The notes beneath the pieces are model-generated. The model saw nothing but the letters and a program-made list of their open reading frames with translations. It searched no databases and was not told the origin of the DNA. This document shows positions 48,400 through 56,394 of a stretch of 56,394 bases of DNA, piece after piece. The position numbers and the translations under genes are program-made. The first letter of the stretch is position 1. Each line of letters starts with the position of its first letter. Where the stretch lies: contig JABLUY010000238.1 in NCBI GenBank assembly GCA_013306675.1, positions 1 to 56,394 of the forward strand, in the 5' to 3' direction. The stretch comes from Thraustochytrium sp. TN22. Taxonomy: Eukaryota > Sar > Bigyra > Thraustochytrida > Thraustochytriidae.

Positions 48400-51186
48400 T
48401 CAGTCCTGCTGCACAAGGACGTCAAAGGCGTAAATGGGGCCGAGCATGAAGAAGACGACGATAAAGACGACGATGATCTGCTCGCGCCAAGGCCATTGGT
48501 AGCTGGCCACGTCAATCTCGCGAACAAACGCGGCTTGGTCCTCCTCGTCGGCGGTGATGGAATCGGAGGCGATGCGGTCCCATTCGGCGTGAAAGTCCTT
48601 CTCGGAGATCGTATCGAGCTCGGGCTGGAAGAACATCTCGGCGTTCTCGTAGTCGTTGCGGTGAACGACCTTGTACTCGTCGAAGAGGTCCTTGAGGCGC
48701 GAGTAGTAGCGGCGGTGGAAGAGGCTTACCTGGTCCTCGGTCGGCATGGCGCGCGGGTCTCCGTCGCCTATGCACGGGACCTCGATCGGGTCGCCAAGCA
48801 CGATGGTGACCGGGCCGCGGCCCGGGACGCACGGCAGCGAGAAGCGGCCAATGGGAAAGAAGGCGACGTTGGTCCGCAGGCGGCGCACGAACCACTTTTG
48901 CAGCCAGAGCGGCATGCCGGGGAGGTTTTGCACGACACGGCGGTCGCCAAAGGCGAAGATGGGCGTAAGGAATATCTTGCGGTCGCGGCGCATGGTGGCG
49001 CGTCGGAAGGCGATGCGAACAAAGCCCTTGTGTTTGGTGCTGACCCACTCCTCGACGCCTTCGTTCTCGGGCGTGGGGACGAGGAGCATCTCATGCTGGC
49101 CACCGGGGACCAGCACGACGCTGCGAAAGGTCTCCAGGCCGTTCCAGAGGCCCTGCTTGCTGACCTCCATCCCGCCGCAGAACTGCGTGAACTCACGCAA
49201 AATGGGAATCTGATGCGTGATCGTGGCGCTCAGCGTGTAGGGCAGAATGTCCGGAAGCACCTCCTCCCACTGCGAGGTCATCTTCATGTAGGTGGCGGCC
49301 AGCGGCAGCAGGCCGTGCGGGTGGTATCCGCAGAGGTACTCGTGGCTTGCGTCCCAGGGCTTGGGCGTGGCGCGGATGATGGACAGGTTAAAGTGGTCCT
49401 CGAGGATGCGAAAGATGAAGCCGCCGCGACCCAGGCGGCGCTTGCCGGTGACGCTGGGGCGGCCCGCGTAGGTGGGCAGGTAGACGGCAAGCAGCGTGAT
49501 GACGACGTAGAGCGCCTTCTCGGCGTCGGCGGTAAAGTGCAGCACGGCGAGAGAGATGAGTCCCAGCATGGCCTCGGGCTTGACGCTGCAAAAGACGAGC
49601 AGCGTGAGTGTGACGGTGCGCAGCGCGTCGCGCAGCACGGACAAGAGAACCCCCTCATTGGCCTCGCGCTTGCGCACCAGGCTCTGCACACACACGCCGC
49701 GCACCTCGCGCACGTCCACGATGCGGTGAATCATGCCGACATCGCGCTCCTTACGCTTGAACTGGCTGAGCGAGAGCACCATCATGAGGTCGGCCAGCAC
49801 ATACAGCACGCCGACAGTACCGGGCGGGAGGGCCGCGATGCCGAGGCCGCGCGCGAGCGAGCCCATCCCATTGAGCACGTGGGCGGCCAGGCGCACGAGG
49901 TCCGAGGACGTCTGCATGCCAAAGGCCGAAGACAGCGCGCCGACGACGACCGGCGCCAGGCGCTCCGCAGACAGCGAGAGACAGATGGCGTACTGGGACC
50001 AGGCCATGACCTGGAGCACGACAAAGGACGTGCCGCCGCGCAGCGGCTGGAAAAAGGCCCAGTCGTTGGCAAAGTGCAGCCAACGGCCGCCCGCCGCATA
50101 CGTGAGCCAAAACGCCTGCAAGAAGGAGCTGGTGGACACCACGCCGCAGAGGACGATGGCAAAGTGCATCTCCCAGCCGAGCGCGCTGACGTCCTTGTGA
50201 CCGGCGCCCAGCTGGCCGTGCCAGCTCAGAAGCGTCTCCCATACGAAGGAGAGGAGCGAGGCGAAGATGACCACGCCGCTCTCCAGCAGGATGAAGGCGC
50301 CGCACCACTCGCGGCCGCCCTCGGACTGCAGGTAGTCGGCCAGGGCCTTGGCGCGGTCACCGCTCGCGTCAGGATGCGGCAGCTCCAGCTTGGGCGGCAG
50401 GCCGCTCGCCCCACTCTCCCGGCTGCTCAGGCTCGCCTGGGAAGCAAACGACGACAAGGACGAGGAAGAGGACGCCTGCTTGGGGCCAAGCATCCGCCGC
50501 TGCGAGGCCGTGCCCTCGTCGTGGGGCGCCGTTGGCGTCTGGCAGAGGTGCGCGAGGCGCGTGCCGACCTGCAGCAGCGCCGTGAAGGCGACGCCGAAGC
50601 AGAGCAGCTCGTAGGGAAAGAAGTAGGCGAGGATCCACGGCAGCGTGAAGGGGATGGTGGAGAGCATGAAGCAACTCATGACGAAGGCGTCGTGCAGCGC
50701 CTCGCCCAGAGAGCCCCAGGAAATCGCGCTGCGGGCGCGGCCCGCGCTGCCCAGGTGCGCGCGCACGTCCTCATCGCGCAGGCCGGTAATGCTGAAGAGG
50801 AAGCTGACCACGGCCGCGACGGCGCCCAGGACGGCCGCCACGCCGACGAAGCGGTCCACGATCTCGGGCGTGATGAGCGCGCGCGCCATCAGGAGCCCGA
50901 GCGAGACGCACAGCAGGATGAGCACAATGTCCACGCGCGCGCGCGCCAGGCGTTGGTCCTGCGCGCCGCGCTTGCTCGTCTCGAAGACGTCCGGCTCGCT
51001 GCCGCCCGTCGTGCTGCGCCCGCGCCGCCGCGTCGCGTGCTCCAGCTCGCACCGCTGCAGGTCGTCCACCACGTCCAACGGCCGCCCCACCACCACCAGC
51101 AGCATCCACCGCGGCCAGTGCCGCACGAAGCTCGCCACCTTGCGCGCCAGCATCCTGCCCGCCGCGCCGGCTTGCCGCTCTGCCAT
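48400..51186 (-). CDS. DGAT2-family acyltransferase with long polytopic N-terminus
   Basis: 928 residues from ATG 51186 (MAERQAGAAGRMLARK). DGAT2/MOGAT enzymes transfer acyl-CoA chains to diacylglycerol or related alcohols at the ER, making storage lipid or wax. The catalytic part is the last ~340 residues: FIFRILEDHFNLSIIRATP, the signature YHPHG with His622 and His624, FTQFCGGMEVSK, VVLVPGGQHEM, KHKGFVRIAFRRA, LTPIFAFGD, and VVLGDPIEVPC-like end. A final TM (IIVVFIVVFFMLGPIYAF) lies at the C-terminus. About 540 residues precede it with seven to ten hydrophobic segments (VDIVLILLCVSLGLLMARAL, FTLPWILAYFFPYELLCFGV, GVLYVLADLMMVLSLSQF). Ordinary DGAT2 has about 350 residues and one or two TMs, so this is an unusually large version. 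In an oil-rich thraustochytrid such an enzyme would make triacylglycerol; that link is inference. Confidence 0.85.
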   Translation of the reverse strand: MAERQAGAAGRMLARKVASFVRHWPRWMLLVVVGRPLDVVDDLQRCELEHATRRRGRSTTGGSEPDVFETSKRGAQDQRLARARVDIVLILLCVSLGLLMARALITPEIVDRFVGVAAVLGAVAAVVSFLFSITGLRDEDVRAHLGSAGRARSAISWGSLGEALHDAFVMSCFMLSTIPFTLPWILAYFFPYELLCFGVAFTALLQVGTRLAHLCQTPTAPHDEGTASQRRMLGPKQASSSSSLSSFASQASLSSRESGASGLPPKLELPHPDASGDRAKALADYLQSEGGREWCGAFILLESGVVIFASLLSFVWETLLSWHGQLGAGHKDVSALGWEMHFAIVLCGVVSTSSFLQAFWLTYAAGGRWLHFANDWAFFQPLRGGTSFVVLQVMAWSQYAICLSLSAERLAPVVVGALSSAFGMQTSSDLVRLAAHVLNGMGSLARGLGIAALPPGTVGVLYVLADLMMVLSLSQFKRKERDVGMIHRIVDVREVRGVCVQSLVRKREANEGVLLSVLRDALRTVTLTLLVFCSVKPEAMLGLISLAVLHFTADAEKALYVVITLLAVYLPTYAGRPSVTGKRRLGRGGFIFRILEDHFNLSIIRATPKPWDASHEYLCGYHPHGLLPLAATYMKMTSQWEEVLPDILPYTLSATITHQIPILREFTQFCGGMEVSKQGLWNGLETFRSVVLVPGGQHEMLLVPTPENEGVEEWVSTKHKGFVRIAFRRATMRRDRKIFLTPIFAFGDRRVVQNLPGMPLWLQKWFVRRLRTNVAFFPIGRFSLPCVPGRGPVTIVLGDPIEVPCIGDGDPRAMPTEDQVSLFHRRYYSRLKDLFDEYKVVHRNDYENAEMFFQPELDTISEKDFHAEWDRIASDSITADEEDQAAFVREIDVASYQWPWREQIIVVFIVVFFMLGPIYAFDVLVQQD

Positions 51187-52042
51187 CTTCGCCGCGGGCT
51201 GCCTCCGGGTCCGCGCCGCTCTCCGCCGGACCTCGCTCGCCTCGCCTCGGCTGCTACGGCGTCACGACTCACGTCGCCGCCGCCGGGCGGCGGTCGCGCG
51301 CGACCACCAGCGGGGGCGCCGCCGCGCCGCGGCGCCGGCGCGGGCCCTGACTCGGACTCGCTGCGCGCGCGCGGCAGGGCGCTCCCGGCCGCCGGCGCGC
51401 CGCGGTGCCTGCGCCGCAAGCTTGGGCGTCTGCCGGCTCGCGCGGCCCGGCTCGACTCGGCTCGAATCGACGTGTTCGCGAGCACGGACCTCTGTGCTGC
51501 ACTGCCGGTGGACACGCCCTGCCCTGCACGGCGCTCGTTCGGCGGGGCGGCGGACCTGGTCTGGGAGCAAAGCCTCACTGAGGGGCAGGCGAGCGGTCGT
51601 AGCCTACGCTAGCGTTAGATCTTGTGTCAGCGCGAGACGGGCCTGGACGTGATTTGCTGTCCAACCTGTGTCGCATCCCGTAGCATGGGCGGTGGGAGGG
51701 ATGGACGCCGAGGCACTGCGCAGCGCGCAACGTAGCAAGGCCGGAGCACTGGGAGCAGGTGTCCGCCGCCGCCGCTTTACAAGACCCCCTCCCCTTCTTG
51801 GTTGCTGCTGAAGCTGGCGCTGACGCTGTTGAATAAATGAACAAGCGCCGCCGTGCCACCTTGGCTCAGCCCGCACGACACAAGTGGTGGTGGGGGGGGG
51901 GTACGGGAGCCGCGGCTCGGCGGTGGCCACGGGCGAGCCAATTCCTCGTCACGATCCCAGGAGACACGCACCAACTCTGGCTGGCTGGTTGCTGGCAAGT
52001 AAGTTAGCAGTCGCAGAGAGCCTGAGAGAGAGACAAAAGAGG
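51187..52042. other. spacer between acyltransferase start and FNTA end
   Basis: 856 bp. The first ~400 bp are GC-rich and probably the promoter and leader of the acyltransferase. A poly-G run of ten bases lies near 51892-51901. No gene or RNA recognised. Confidence 0.5.
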
Positions 52043-53017
52043 TCATTGTTGTGAAATAGGAGGCGGCGGGGAAGCGGCGAGCGAGGCGGGCCCGGCGAGG
52101 ATGCATTCCTTGCGGTAGGCCCAGTACTTGCGGCGCACGGTGTCATAGGAGGTTGCGAGCGCTTCACAAGTCTGGACCGCCTGTGCGGGCTCGCCAGCGC
52201 GCGCCAGCAGGTCGACGGCGAAGCCCAGGAGGGGCGCCGGGTTCCGCGCGTTGGGGTGCTCATCCGGGGCGGCCTTGACGGCGCCGAGCAGAGCGTCCAT
52301 GGCGGCGCGCATCTCGTCGAGCTCGGCAAAACAAGGGAGCTGCATCAGGCCGCGCAGGTAGTTGAACGGGCTCTCGTTGTTGGGCGCGCGGCGCGCTTGT
52401 GCCCAGGCAAAGTCGAGCTCGCGACGACGCACGGCAGCGTGGTCAAAGCCGGTGGTATGCTTGACAACAAACCAGCGCTGGTTCCAGGCCGAGTTGTTGC
52501 GCACGTCGTCGTCCAGGAGCGCCTCCACGAACTCGAGCTCATCCTCCCAGAGGCTGAACTGCTTGAGCACGAACTGCCGGTGCGACCAGGCGTGGTAGTT
52601 CTTGGCGTCATCTGCGAGCACCTCGGCCGTAAAGTCGAGCTCCTCGGAGCCGTCGTTGAGCATCTCCACCACGGCGCGGCGGTGATACCAGATCTGATAG
52701 TTCTTCGGCGATCGCCGCGCCGCCTTGGTCACGAAGGCCAGCTCGGCGCGCAGGTCCGCGCCCAGCGCCTTGAGACACTGCCGCCGGAAGAACCACGCCG
52801 TGTAGTTGGCGGCGTTGCCCTCGATCACCTGCGCCGTGAGCGCAAGCGCTCGCTCGCTGCGCTCGTCCTGCCTCAGCACCGCGCGGAAGTACCCCATGGC
52901 CTCGGCGAACTCAGGCGCGTAGCTGATCTGCGCGCACGCGTCGTCGCTCTCCGGCGCGTCCACCGGCGTCACGTCCGCCCACCGCGCGTCCGCGGCCAGC
53001 CCGCCGCCGCCCTCCAT
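52043..53017 (-). CDS. FNTA: protein farnesyl/geranylgeranyltransferase type I alpha subunit
   Basis: 324 residues from ATG 53017 (MEGGGGLAADARWADVTP). This is the shared alpha subunit of protein farnesyltransferase and GGTase-I, which attach isoprenoids to CaaX proteins such as Ras and Rho. Prenyltransferase alpha repeats are clear: NYTAWFFRRQCLKALG, NYQIWYHRRAVVEML, NYHAWSHRQFVLKQF, NNSAWNQRWFVVKH and ESPFNYLRGLMQL. FAEAMGYFRAVLRQDERSERALAL precedes the repeats, as in the family. Length is between yeast Ram2 (316) and human (379). The frame is open upstream through a poly-Gly stretch but without an ATG. Confidence 0.95.
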   Translation of the reverse strand: MEGGGGLAADARWADVTPVDAPESDDACAQISYAPEFAEAMGYFRAVLRQDERSERALALTAQVIEGNAANYTAWFFRRQCLKALGADLRAELAFVTKAARRSPKNYQIWYHRRAVVEMLNDGSEELDFTAEVLADDAKNYHAWSHRQFVLKQFSLWEDELEFVEALLDDDVRNNSAWNQRWFVVKHTTGFDHAAVRRRELDFAWAQARRAPNNESPFNYLRGLMQLPCFAELDEMRAAMDALLGAVKAAPDEHPNARNPAPLLGFAVDLLARAGEPAQAVQTCEALATSYDTVRRKYWAYRKECILAGPASLAASPPPPISQQ

Positions 53018-53343
53018 CGCGCCGCCGCCGCCGCTGCCGCTGCCGTCGCCGCCGCCGCCGCCGCCGCTGCCGCTGCCGTCGCCGCCGCCGCCGCCGCCGC
53101 CGTCGCGCGGCTCCAGGCTTTCGTTCTGGCCGCAAGTCAGAAGGCCCACTGTGTCAGTGCCACAACGGGCGTCGAGCGGCCGCACCGCCGCGCCAGCCCT
53201 GGCCGTGGGCTGCGCGCGACGCGAGGGACTCGGACCGCGGACCGCGGACCGCGGGAGACAAGAAAGTCACTGACAGTGAGAGAATGACTCATCTGATCAC
53301 TGCCAGGAGGAAACGTAGGCTAGACCTTCGGAGAAGATAAATT
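53018..53343. other. leader of FNTA and spacer, with CCG/CTG-rich repeats
   Basis: Positions 53025-53105 are CCG units with CTG/GTC interruptions (poly-Gly on the minus strand if translated), likely the 5' leader of FNTA. A CGGACCGCGGACCGCGG tract lies at about 53229-53250. No gene seen. Confidence 0.55.
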
Positions 53344-53354
53344 ACCTAGGGGTT

Positions 53355-53530
53355 CGTTCGTGCCGTGCGGTGCGGACGAGCTTTCGTTCGTGCGGTGCGG
53401 TGCGGACGAGCTTCGTTCGTGCGGTGCGGTGCGGACGAGCTTCGTTCGTGCGGTGCGGTGCGGACGAGCTTCGTTCGTGCGGTGCGGTGCGGTGCGGACG
53501 AGCTTCGTTCGTGCGGTGCGGACGAGCTTA
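53355..53530 (-). repeat. minisatellite, about six units of 23-33 bp
   Basis: The plus strand repeats a unit close to GTTCGTGCGGTGCGGACGAG with one, two or three GTGCG copies inside. It starts at about 53355 and ends at about 53530. It is in the 3' flank of the RbfA-like gene, 32 bp past its stop. Confidence 0.9.
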
Positions 53531-53561
53531 CGCGCTGGGTCAGCAGGCTTGCTCAGCACGG

Positions 53562-56300
53562 TCAGTCCGAGCGCTTGCGGGGCGCGCCGAAGCGATGGTA
53601 TTCGGCCACGAGACCCCGGAGCACCTCGTCCGCAACCTCGCGGTCCTTCGTGTCGGCGCGCACCTGACGCATGATGGCCTGAAACTCTGGCGGCAGCTCG
53701 CTCTCGTCAAATGTGGACACGTCGAGCTCTTCACGGTAGTCCTCGTCGTCCCAGTCGTCGTTCGAGGCAGAAGCGGGCGCAGGCGCCGCTGACCGACCTT
53801 GCTGGCGCTGCGGCTGCGGCGCTAGCTCTTCCTCTTCCTCGGCGAGCTCTTCTCGACTTTCGAGGAGCAGCCGCAGCAATTCGGCTTCGGGAACGTGCGG
53901 GTACTCCTTGATTGCCGCAGCCAGGAGGGCCTCCTCCTCGGCATTCAGCGGCACGTCTTGCAGTTTCGCGGTCTCCTCGCGGCTCTCCAGGAGCAGCCGC
54001 CGCAGCTCGGCCTCCTGAATTTCGGGATGCTCCTCCATGGCAGCACGCAACATGGCCTCCTCATCCTCACTCAGCGCCTCCCACTTGTCCTCGCCAACCC
54101 CTTCTTCTCCTTCGTCCGCCTCGGAGAGCAGACGCAGGAGCTCCGCCTCGCTCAGGTCCGGGTACATGCTCTGCGCCTCCATCACCATCGCTCGCTCCGC
54201 CTCGGTGAGTTGCGAGGTGACCTCCTGCGGCTCTCCCGCAGCAGCAGCAGCAGCAGCAGCAGGAGCAGCAGCAGGCCGCACCACATCGCCATGGCTCTCC
54301 ACGAGCATCTTGACCATCTCCACATCGTTCATGCCGTCGTACTGGGCCTTGGCCTCGGCGAGCATCGCACGCTCCTCCGGGCCAAGAACGAAGTTCTCCG
54401 TGGCCTCATTCTCGAAGACTTCCTCCTCCTCTTCCTCCTCCTCGTCATCATCATCGTCATCGTCATCAACGCCAACCCCATCGACGTCGTCGTCTTCCAA
54501 CACGAGGCTCTCCACAAAGGCCTGCCGGAGCTCCGGCTTGTTGCGGCTGTCCAGAAGCATCTGGCGCAGAATGTCCGCGTCCACGTCGTCGTGGACTATT
54601 ACGGCCTGGCGCAAGAGAGCCTCCTCCTCCGCGGTAAACTCCGTCCCGCGCTTGCCGAAGCCCTCGCCCGCCGTCTCGTCAAGGCGGTCGACCAGCATCT
54701 GACGAGTCTTCCACATTTCCGGATCCTGACGCATCATCAACAGCGACTGCACCAAGTCCGCCTCAGGTGCTTCCGGGTGATTCTGCTTCGCCTTCTCCAG
54801 CAGCGCGAGGTCCTCCGGCATGAGCTTTGCACGCAAGTCCTCGATGCTGCCACCCTTGTGCTCGAGAACCTGCATTTGCTCCTCCTCATCGCCCGTCACG
54901 GGCTGAGCGCGACCCATGGCCTGCTCACGCCCAACGACAACGCCGTGGCCCATCATCTCACGAATCTTCCGCTGCTCCGCATCCTGACGGCTCTTCAACA
55001 GCAACTGCACCAGCTCCGCCTCAGAGACCTCCGGGTGATTCTGCTTTGCCTCCTCCAGCAGCGCGAGGTCCTCCGGCACAAGCTGTGCGCGCAAGTTCTC
55101 GATGCCGCCACCGTGGTCCTCGAGACCCTGCATTTGCTCCTCCTCATCGCCCGTCTCGGGCCGAGCGCGGCCCACGGCCTGCTCACGCTCTACGCCATTT
55201 TTAACGTTCTGGACCTCGGCGCGGCTCTCCAAAAGAGCCTGGCGAAGAAGGCCCTCGTCGAGCTCCGGGTGCGCCTCTTTGGCCTCCGCGAGCATGACTT
55301 CCTCACTCGCAGTGAGCGGCTCAAGCAGGGCACGCGCCTGGGCGGTATCGCCGCGAGAGGCCCGCTCACGCCGGCTGTCGCGGCCGTCGTGCTCGTTCTC
55401 GTCTTCCTCCTGGGTGGGGTCGGCCGCCGGCTTCATGTTGTGGATGAGCTCCGGGAACTGCATGGCGAGCGCCGCGCGCTCCTTGTCGACGAGGGTACGC
55501 AGCCCGGTCAAGACGGTGTCGTCCATGCTGAGGCTCTGTGTGTCGAGTTCGACCTGGACGAAGGGCGCGCGGTGGTGCTGCATGCGCTTGGCCACGATGG
55601 CGCGCACCTGCGGGGCGCAGCGGTGCATGGCCTCCTTGAGGATGCCGAGCTCCTGGTCGTTGAGCGCCGAGTTATCGGCATGCAGCGGCGGCCGCCAATA
55701 GACCGTCACGTTGCACAGGTCCTTGCTCACCTGCACGCGCGAGCACTCCACCATGGAGAAGGCGCCGTAATGGCCCACGATGCGCGTGGCGACCGAGTCC
55801 AGCAGACGCAGCTCGCGATGCATAAAGGCCTCCTGCATGCGCTGCTCGAGGCGCGCCTCGGCGCGCATCTGGCGGCGCGAGGTGGACGCCGGGCTCGGCC
55901 CGCGCGCGCGCGGGATGCCCTTGCGCAGCAGGTCCTGGTGGTGCAGCTTGACGCGCGGCGCCACCGTATCGTCCACGTCCTCCAGCTTGATCAGGTCCAG
56001 CTCCGTGAGCCCCATGCGCAGCTCCTTCCGGCCCAGCCGCACGCCGCCCGGCCCGCGCTGCCGCTTGCGCTCCTTGTCCGCGATGTACTTGGGCACGAAG
56101 TCCTCGTCCGGGACCACATCGTTCTCCACCGCGCGCCGCTCCATCTCCTCTTGGCGCTTCTCATACCGCACGCGCTTCGCGATCTGCTCCTGTCGGTTCA
56201 CGCGCTTGTACTTGGCCATGCCGCGCGCACCCACGAGTCGCAGCGGCCGCCGCCGCGCGGCCGCCGCGTCGCGCGCCACCCGTGTCGCGGCCCGCATCAT
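53562..56300 (-). CDS. RbfA-like protein with eight C-terminal helical repeats
   Basis: 912 residues from ATG 56300 (MMRAATRVARDAAAARR). The Arg/Ala-rich, acid-free start looks like a mitochondrial (or plastid) targeting peptide. Residues about 165-255 resemble ribosome-binding factor A, a KH-type protein that matures the small ribosomal subunit (FSMVECSRVQVSKDLCNVTV, YWRPP, FVQVELDTQ). From about 329 to 820 there are eight copies of a ~36-residue helical motif, separated by variable spacers: for example LTEAERAMVMEAQSMYPDL, SEAELLRLL; LSEDEEAMLRAAMEEHPEI, QEAELRRLLLESREE; LNAEEEALLAAAIKEYPHV, PEAELLRLLLESREE. The E-hhh-EA-x3-hPel-EaeL-rLL pattern has a distant look of UBA/CUE domains but lacks their usual signature. 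A long Asp/Glu run interrupts it (nt about 54422-54480). Typical RbfA is 120-340 residues, so this is a large lineage-specific extension. Confidence 0.7.
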   Translation of the reverse strand: MMRAATRVARDAAAARRRPLRLVGARGMAKYKRVNRQEQIAKRVRYEKRQEEMERRAVENDVVPDEDFVPKYIADKERKRQRGPGGVRLGRKELRMGLTELDLIKLEDVDDTVAPRVKLHHQDLLRKGIPRARGPSPASTSRRQMRAEARLEQRMQEAFMHRELRLLDSVATRIVGHYGAFSMVECSRVQVSKDLCNVTVYWRPPLHADNSALNDQELGILKEAMHRCAPQVRAIVAKRMQHHRAPFVQVELDTQSLSMDDTVLTGLRTLVDKERAALAMQFPELIHNMKPAADPTQEEDENEHDGRDSRRERASRGDTAQARALLEPLTASEEVMLAEAKEAHPELDEGLLRQALLESRAEVQNVKNGVEREQAVGRARPETGDEEEQMQGLEDHGGGIENLRAQLVPEDLALLEEAKQNHPEVSEAELVQLLLKSRQDAEQRKIREMMGHGVVVGREQAMGRAQPVTGDEEEQMQVLEHKGGSIEDLRAKLMPEDLALLEKAKQNHPEAPEADLVQSLLMMRQDPEMWKTRQMLVDRLDETAGEGFGKRGTEFTAEEEALLRQAVIVHDDVDADILRQMLLDSRNKPELRQAFVESLVLEDDDVDGVGVDDDDDDDDEEEEEEEEVFENEATENFVLGPEERAMLAEAKAQYDGMNDVEMVKMLVESHGDVVRPAAAPAAAAAAAAGEPQEVTSQLTEAERAMVMEAQSMYPDLSEAELLRLLSEADEGEEGVGEDKWEALSEDEEAMLRAAMEEHPEIQEAELRRLLLESREETAKLQDVPLNAEEEALLAAAIKEYPHVPEAELLRLLLESREELAEEEEELAPQPQRQQGRSAAPAPASASNDDWDDEDYREELDVSTFDESELPPEFQAIMRQVRADTKDREVADEVLRGLVAEYHRFGAPRKRSD

Positions 56301-56394
56301 GGCGCCGCCGCCCCGCCCGCCCGCCCGCGCCGCCGCGCGCGCGCGCCTGCCCGCCGCGCCTGGGCCTGGGCCTGGGCCTTGCCGCCTCGCCGCC
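56301..56394. other. 5' leader of the RbfA-like gene
   Basis: 94 bp to the window edge, extremely GC-rich, with CGCGCG runs and (GGGCCT)n at about 56360-56380. Too short to say more. Confidence 0.4.

Noticed and set aside
48496-51612. A 1038-codon open frame on the plus strand opposite the acyltransferase
   Set aside because: It is antisense to a gene with clear DGAT2 motifs, lacks domains, is Arg/Ala/Gln/His-rich, and is explained by strong GC codon bias that removes stops on the other strand.
53355-53530. Possible CRISPR array
   Set aside because: Units are contiguous with no unique spacers, units vary by internal GTGCG number, and the DNA is eukaryotic; it is a minisatellite.

Overview
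The window looks like nuclear DNA of a GC-rich, intron-poor protist. The best guess is a labyrinthulomycete/thraustochytrid-like stramenopile, inferred from content and not proven. Evidence: very high GC, long uninterrupted reading frames of eukaryotic type (AP-4 beta, SART1/Snu66, protein farnesyltransferase alpha, DGAT2-like acyltransferase, bZIP), poly-Gln/poly-Gly/acidic low-complexity tracts, no bacterial operons or Shine-Dalgarno sites, and probable flagellum-linked genes. No tRNA, rRNA or CRISPR array was recognised. Extreme GC gives long empty frames opposite real genes (one exceeds 1000 codons), so those were discounted. Starts were set at ATG codons.

Layout. 1-7 kb: an acidic F-box-like protein, a four-copy ~120-bp tandem repeat, and a coiled-coil/C2-like/multi-TM protein. 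7-14 kb: an acidic unknown protein, an XRRA1-like LRR protein head-to-head with a TPGS1-like protein, and the AP-4 beta subunit. 14-17 kb: a gene-free GC-rich stretch. 17.3-26.3 kb: one 3002-codon frame with SPRY, ARM-like helical, LRR, CHAT protease and P-loop NTPase regions; this is the most striking locus. 27-33 kb: a membrane-anchored FAD oxidase divergent from SART1. 33.3-37.4 kb: a relic region with two inverted copies of a decayed coding segment and an AT-rich island. 37.4-45.7 kb: a PqiA-like membrane protein, a UBC12-like pseudo-E2 without the catalytic Cys, and a bZIP with a START-like region. 46.2-47.9 kb: a frameshifted mobile-element relic with a YqaJ-type nuclease and a piggyBac-like tail. 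48.4-56.3 kb: a polytopic DGAT2-like acyltransferase, farnesyltransferase alpha, and an RbfA-like protein carrying eight copies of a ~36-residue repeat.

The genes do not form one pathway; this is ordinary eukaryotic gene packing. Themes are vesicle coats (AP-4), RNA processing and ribosome maturation (SART1, RbfA-like), protein and lipid modification (FNTA, UBC-like, DGAT2-like), and perhaps flagellar tubulin modification (TPGS1-like). The SPRY-ARM-LRR-CHAT-NTPase protein has the sensor/protease/switch logic of NLR-like immune or cell-death proteins and is the best candidate for an undescribed system. Family assignments come from reading motifs by eye; no database search was run.
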